DNA of 55,120 nt from Methanoregula sp. (GTDB lineage Archaea > Halobacteriota > Methanomicrobia > Methanomicrobiales > Methanospirillaceae), in NCBI RefSeq assembly GCF_028712425.1, contig NZ_JAQTQD010000018.1, positions 1-55,120 of the forward strand, given 5' to 3'. The notes below the pieces were generated by a model that was not told the origin of the DNA, did no database searches, and saw nothing but the letters and a program-made list of their open reading frames with translations. Made by a program: the position numbers and the translations under genes. Shown here in pieces: positions 52,670-55,120 of the stretch. How positions within the stretch are numbered: the first letter of the stretch is position 1; each line of letters begins with the position of its first letter.

Positions 52670-54049
52670 ATGGCAACAACCATCCTCTCATCTCTCATCG
52701 TCCTTCTCCAGCTGATGTGCGTCATCATCGTTGCCGCCTACCTGCTTACCAGGAGCCGGTTCTTTCCCGAGGTTCTTGAGGGCAGGCCTTCTGTCAAAGT
52801 GCAGGCAATCCTCATCATCTTCTTTGGGGCGCTCTCGGTCTATGGCACGGTGGCAGGATTCGAAGTGAACGGGGCATTCATCAATGTCCGCGATCTCGGC
52901 CCGATGCTCGCCGGCCTGCTGGGAGGCCCCGTGGTAGGGCTCGGTGCCGGCCTGATCGGGGCAATCCACCGCCTGTCAGTCGGGGGATTTACCGTCTATT
53001 CCTGCTCCCTTGCCACCGTCCTTGCCGGCCTCTTTGGCGGCCTCATCTGGCTTGCCCGGAAGCGGAAGTTTGCCGGGATCACGATCGCCGTCATCTTTGC
53101 AGTTGCCATGGAAGCGCTCCACATGCTCATGACGCTTGCCATCTGCAGCCCCTTTGAACAGGCCTTGTCTGTCGTGGAACTGGTCTCGATCCCCATGATC
53201 GCGGCCAATGCAGCAGGGATGTTTGTCTTTGCCTTCATCATCGGGAACCTCCAGAATGAGCGGCGGATGCAAAGAGAGCGCGACACCCTGATCAAGGAGA
53301 TCCAGAGAAAGGACACCGAGCTCTCGATCGCCGCCGAGATCCAGCAGAGTTTCCTTCCCGAAACGATGATCCCTCTCGAAGGGTTCGACATTGCGGGGCG
53401 GAACGTAATGGCAAAGGAAGTGGGCGGGGACTTTTTCGATGTCATCCCGCTGGAGGTGATCCCGATCTCGCAGCACCGGCTCGGACTGATGATTGCCGAT
53501 GTGTCGGGAAAAGGGATCCCGGCCGCGCTCTTCATGGCCCTGTCACGGATCGTTGTCCGGGTCAATGGCTCGTGGTACCCGGATCGGCCGGCCGAGGCCA
53601 TCCGCACGGCGAACGCGATCATCTCTGCGGACTCCAAATCCGGCATGTTCGTCACCCTCTTTTACGCAACGCTCAATGCAGAGAACCGGATCCTGACCTA
53701 CGTGAATGCCGGCCACAATCCCCCGCTCCTGTACCATGCCAACGGCTCGTTTGAAGAGCTCGAAGCAACCGGCATGGCAATGGGGGCCCTGAAGGAAGCG
53801 GAATACTCAGCGGGAAAAAAGACCCTTGAGAAGGGCGATGTGCTTGTCATGTACACCGATGGCATCACCGAAGCCGAGAATGAACGGCAGGAGATGTTCG
53901 GGGAAGCCCGCCTGCGCGATGTTATTGCCCGGTCGCAGGGGATGGATTCAAAAGCGATGATGGCAAAGATCCTTGATGAGGTCAAAGCGTTCTGCGGGGA
54001 CTACCCCCAGTCAGACGACATCACGCTGATGATTATCAGGACGGTATAA
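52670..54049 (+). CDS. Membrane PP2C-type phosphatase (RsbU/SpoIIE-like) with 5TMR-LYT sensor
   Basis: A 459-residue protein. Residues 1-190 hold about six helices with the 5TM-LytS pattern (GALSVYGTVAGFEVNGAFIN VRDLGPMLAGLLGGPVVGLG). A short coiled coil follows (NERRMQRERDTLIKEIQRKD), and then the SpoIIE/PP2C domain with metal-binding acidic residues in GGDFFDVIPL, MIADVSGKGIPAALFMA, YTDGITEAEN and SDDITLMIIRT. It is the likely phosphatase for the STAS protein. Its membrane sensor would set the state of the switch in response to an outside signal. It ends 2 bp before the kinase gene. Confidence 0.92.
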   Translation: MATTILSSLIVLLQLMCVIIVAAYLLTRSRFFPEVLEGRPSVKVQAILIIFFGALSVYGTVAGFEVNGAFINVRDLGPMLAGLLGGPVVGLGAGLIGAIHRLSVGGFTVYSCSLATVLAGLFGGLIWLARKRKFAGITIAVIFAVAMEALHMLMTLAICSPFEQALSVVELVSIPMIAANAAGMFVFAFIIGNLQNERRMQRERDTLIKEIQRKDTELSIAAEIQQSFLPETMIPLEGFDIAGRNVMAKEVGGDFFDVIPLEVIPISQHRLGLMIADVSGKGIPAALFMALSRIVVRVNGSWYPDRPAEAIRTANAIISADSKSGMFVTLFYATLNAENRILTYVNAGHNPPLLYHANGSFEELEATGMAMGALKEAEYSAGKKTLEKGDVLVMYTDGITEAENERQEMFGEARLRDVIARSQGMDSKAMMAKILDEVKAFCGDYPQSDDITLMIIRTV

Positions 54050-54051
54050 CC

Positions 54052-54477
54052 ATGAGTGAACGGCCGGCTGTACTGTCAATCAGGTCCGATATCAATGAGA
54101 TACCCCGGGTCTCGGACCTGATCGAATCGGTCATGCAGGGCCACCAGTTTCCTGATGAGGACATCCTCGACACGCAGCTTGCCGTCGAGGAAGTAGTGAC
54201 CAACGTCATCATGCACGGGTACGGGGAAGCAGGGGGGGAGATCCTTGTATCCCTGTCCTACCATGAAGATGAGTCAGCCATGGAGATCCGGGTCGAGGAC
54301 AGCGCTGAACCCTTTGACCCGCTCTCCCTTCCTGAACCGGATATCTCTTTAGGCATCGACGACCGGAAGATCGGCGGTCTTGGAATTTTCCTGACCCGCC
54401 AGGTCATGGACGATATACAATACCGGTATGAAGACAACAAAAACGTCCTCATCCTGAAGAAAAAGAGATCGGGATAA
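54052..54477 (+). CDS. RsbW-type serine kinase/ATPase-domain protein
   Basis: A 141-residue single HATPase domain of the RsbW/SpoIIAB class. The N box is QLAVEEVVTNVIMHGYG, the G1 region is VEDSAEPFDPLSLPEPD, and the G2 region is GGLGIFLTRQVMDDIQYRYE. It starts two bases after the phosphatase gene, so the two are coupled. It should phosphorylate the STAS protein encoded divergently. Confidence 0.92.
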   Translation: MSERPAVLSIRSDINEIPRVSDLIESVMQGHQFPDEDILDTQLAVEEVVTNVIMHGYGEAGGEILVSLSYHEDESAMEIRVEDSAEPFDPLSLPEPDISLGIDDRKIGGLGIFLTRQVMDDIQYRYEDNKNVLILKKKRSG

Positions 54478-54493
54478 GCCGCTTCCTGCGCTT

Positions 54494-55120
54494 TCAGGGC
54501 TCCCGGGCAATGTCCTGGATATAGGCGATCCCGATCTTCGCCTTCCGGAGCCGGGTCGTATCGAGAAGGTGGCGCATGTCCACGAACTCGCCATCGGTTA
54601 CAATCTTTTTTACCTGCGTGTTCAGGTCAAGGGTCGCGTCATAGGGGATATTCCGGAAGACAACGCCATGGTTGTGGAGGTACATCTCTTTTCCTGCACC
54701 CTTGTTTAAGGGATTTGCATAATAGAGTGCGTCAAGCGCCTCCGGGCTGAACGACGAGAGATCGGCGGTGAGATCGATCCCCACACCGAAACTGACAAGC
54801 GTGTCGCCCTGGTACGAGGTCCCGGCGTCCGATGCCATCCATTCATGGGCCCGCGAAGGAGAGAGGATCGACTCACCTTTCGGGAGCGACCCGGCAACCG
54901 GTGCCTTCTTCAGCCCGGAACTGGCGAATCCCGAGAGGACACCCCACATGGTCACGGCAACAACGCCCCGGTAGGTCTTCACCCGCTCTTTTGCCGATGA
55001 GAAGATGACACGGTAGATGTCGGCAATGGAGACGCCCCTGGGATCAGCAGCGTCAAGGGTGAGGTATTCGTTGAACGGGCCGTCCAGCGTGATGTTGTAC
55101 CCGGTATAGACCGGAATGTC
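54494..55120 (-). CDS. Unrecognised protein, 3' part (runs off the window)
   Basis: The frame is open from the window edge to the stop at 54494, giving at least 208 residues; the GTG at 54982 is internal, not the start. Recognisable pieces include DIPVYTGYNITLDGPFNEYL, SIADIYRVIFSSAKERVKTY, YRGVVAVTMWGVLSGF, EWMASDAGTSYQGDTLVSFG, MYLHNHGVVFRNIPYD and RKAKIGIAYIQDI. No family is assigned. It is convergent with the RsbW-type gene, 16 bp apart. Confidence 0.65.
   Translation of the reverse strand, partial: DIPVYTGYNITLDGPFNEYLTLDAADPRGVSIADIYRVIFSSAKERVKTYRGVVAVTMWGVLSGFASSGLKKAPVAGSLPKGESILSPSRAHEWMASDAGTSYQGDTLVSFGVGIDLTADLSSFSPEALDALYYANPLNKGAGKEMYLHNHGVVFRNIPYDATLDLNTQVKKIVTDGEFVDMRHLLDTTRLRKAKIGIAYIQDIAREP

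Overview
The window looks like chromosomal DNA of a methanogenic archaeon, most likely of the Methanomicrobiales (Methanoregula-like). This is inferred from gene content: a short archaeal UvrC, transcription factor S, TruD, Pth2, archaeosortase A, an archaeal riboflavin-pathway reductase, a FilR1-type regulator, and many PAS/histidine-kinase and coiled-coil signalling proteins. No rRNA or tRNA gene was recognised, and no CRISPR array.

Layout. 0.2-3.1 kb: four tandem paralogous Cys-rich (Stig1-like) lipoprotein genes separated by a repeated ~185-bp spacer that carries the promoter. 3.2-7.9 kb: a compact peptide-modification locus with a 46-residue Cys-rich peptide gene (3435-3575), two radical SAM/SPASM proteins and an ABC exporter. 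This is best read as an archaeal RiPP cluster and is the most interesting system here. 8.4-13.3 kb: a minus-strand ABC-2 export operon with a NEW3-domain membrane protein. 13.6-16.3 kb: a damaged FilR1-type regulator, then a secreted protein paired with a membrane-anchored winged-helix regulator. 16.4-22.3 kb: an accessory, AT-rich, defence-type island with an IS1-like transposase relic, an orphan antitoxin-like gene, HicBA, a possible structured RNA, and a restriction-modification system of two DNA methyltransferases and a PLD-type nuclease.

22.3-34.8 kb is core genome: uvrA, a TPR protein, uvrC, transcription factor S, archaeosortase A, a CDP-alcohol phosphatidyltransferase, the riboflavin reductase, a signal peptide peptidase, truD, pth2 and two SAM methyltransferases, one of them frameshifted. 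35.4-40.5 kb holds a cupin, an ABC-2 exporter and a P-type Ca2+-like ATPase. 40.5-47.4 kb is a signalling block: a REC-only regulator, a winged-helix/PAS histidine kinase, small proteins, a PAS pseudogene and a 1008-residue receiver/coiled-coil protein. 47.6-55.1 kb holds a NudC-type Nudix hydrolase, an HprK-like P-loop protein, a stand-alone ABC ATPase, and a divergent partner-switching module (SpoIIE-type phosphatase, RsbW-type kinase, STAS protein and a metallo-beta-lactamase fusion). A 3'-partial gene runs off the right edge.

Two intergenic regions (28.9-29.2 kb and 34.9-35.4 kb) are packed with consecutive short perfect hairpins, mostly with 3-4-nt loops. The second is bounded by inverted 14-bp ends, and its core has a relative beside hicBA at 18.0 kb. 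These look like a mobile or self-expanding non-coding element family. All functional assignments come from reading motifs by eye; no database search was run.
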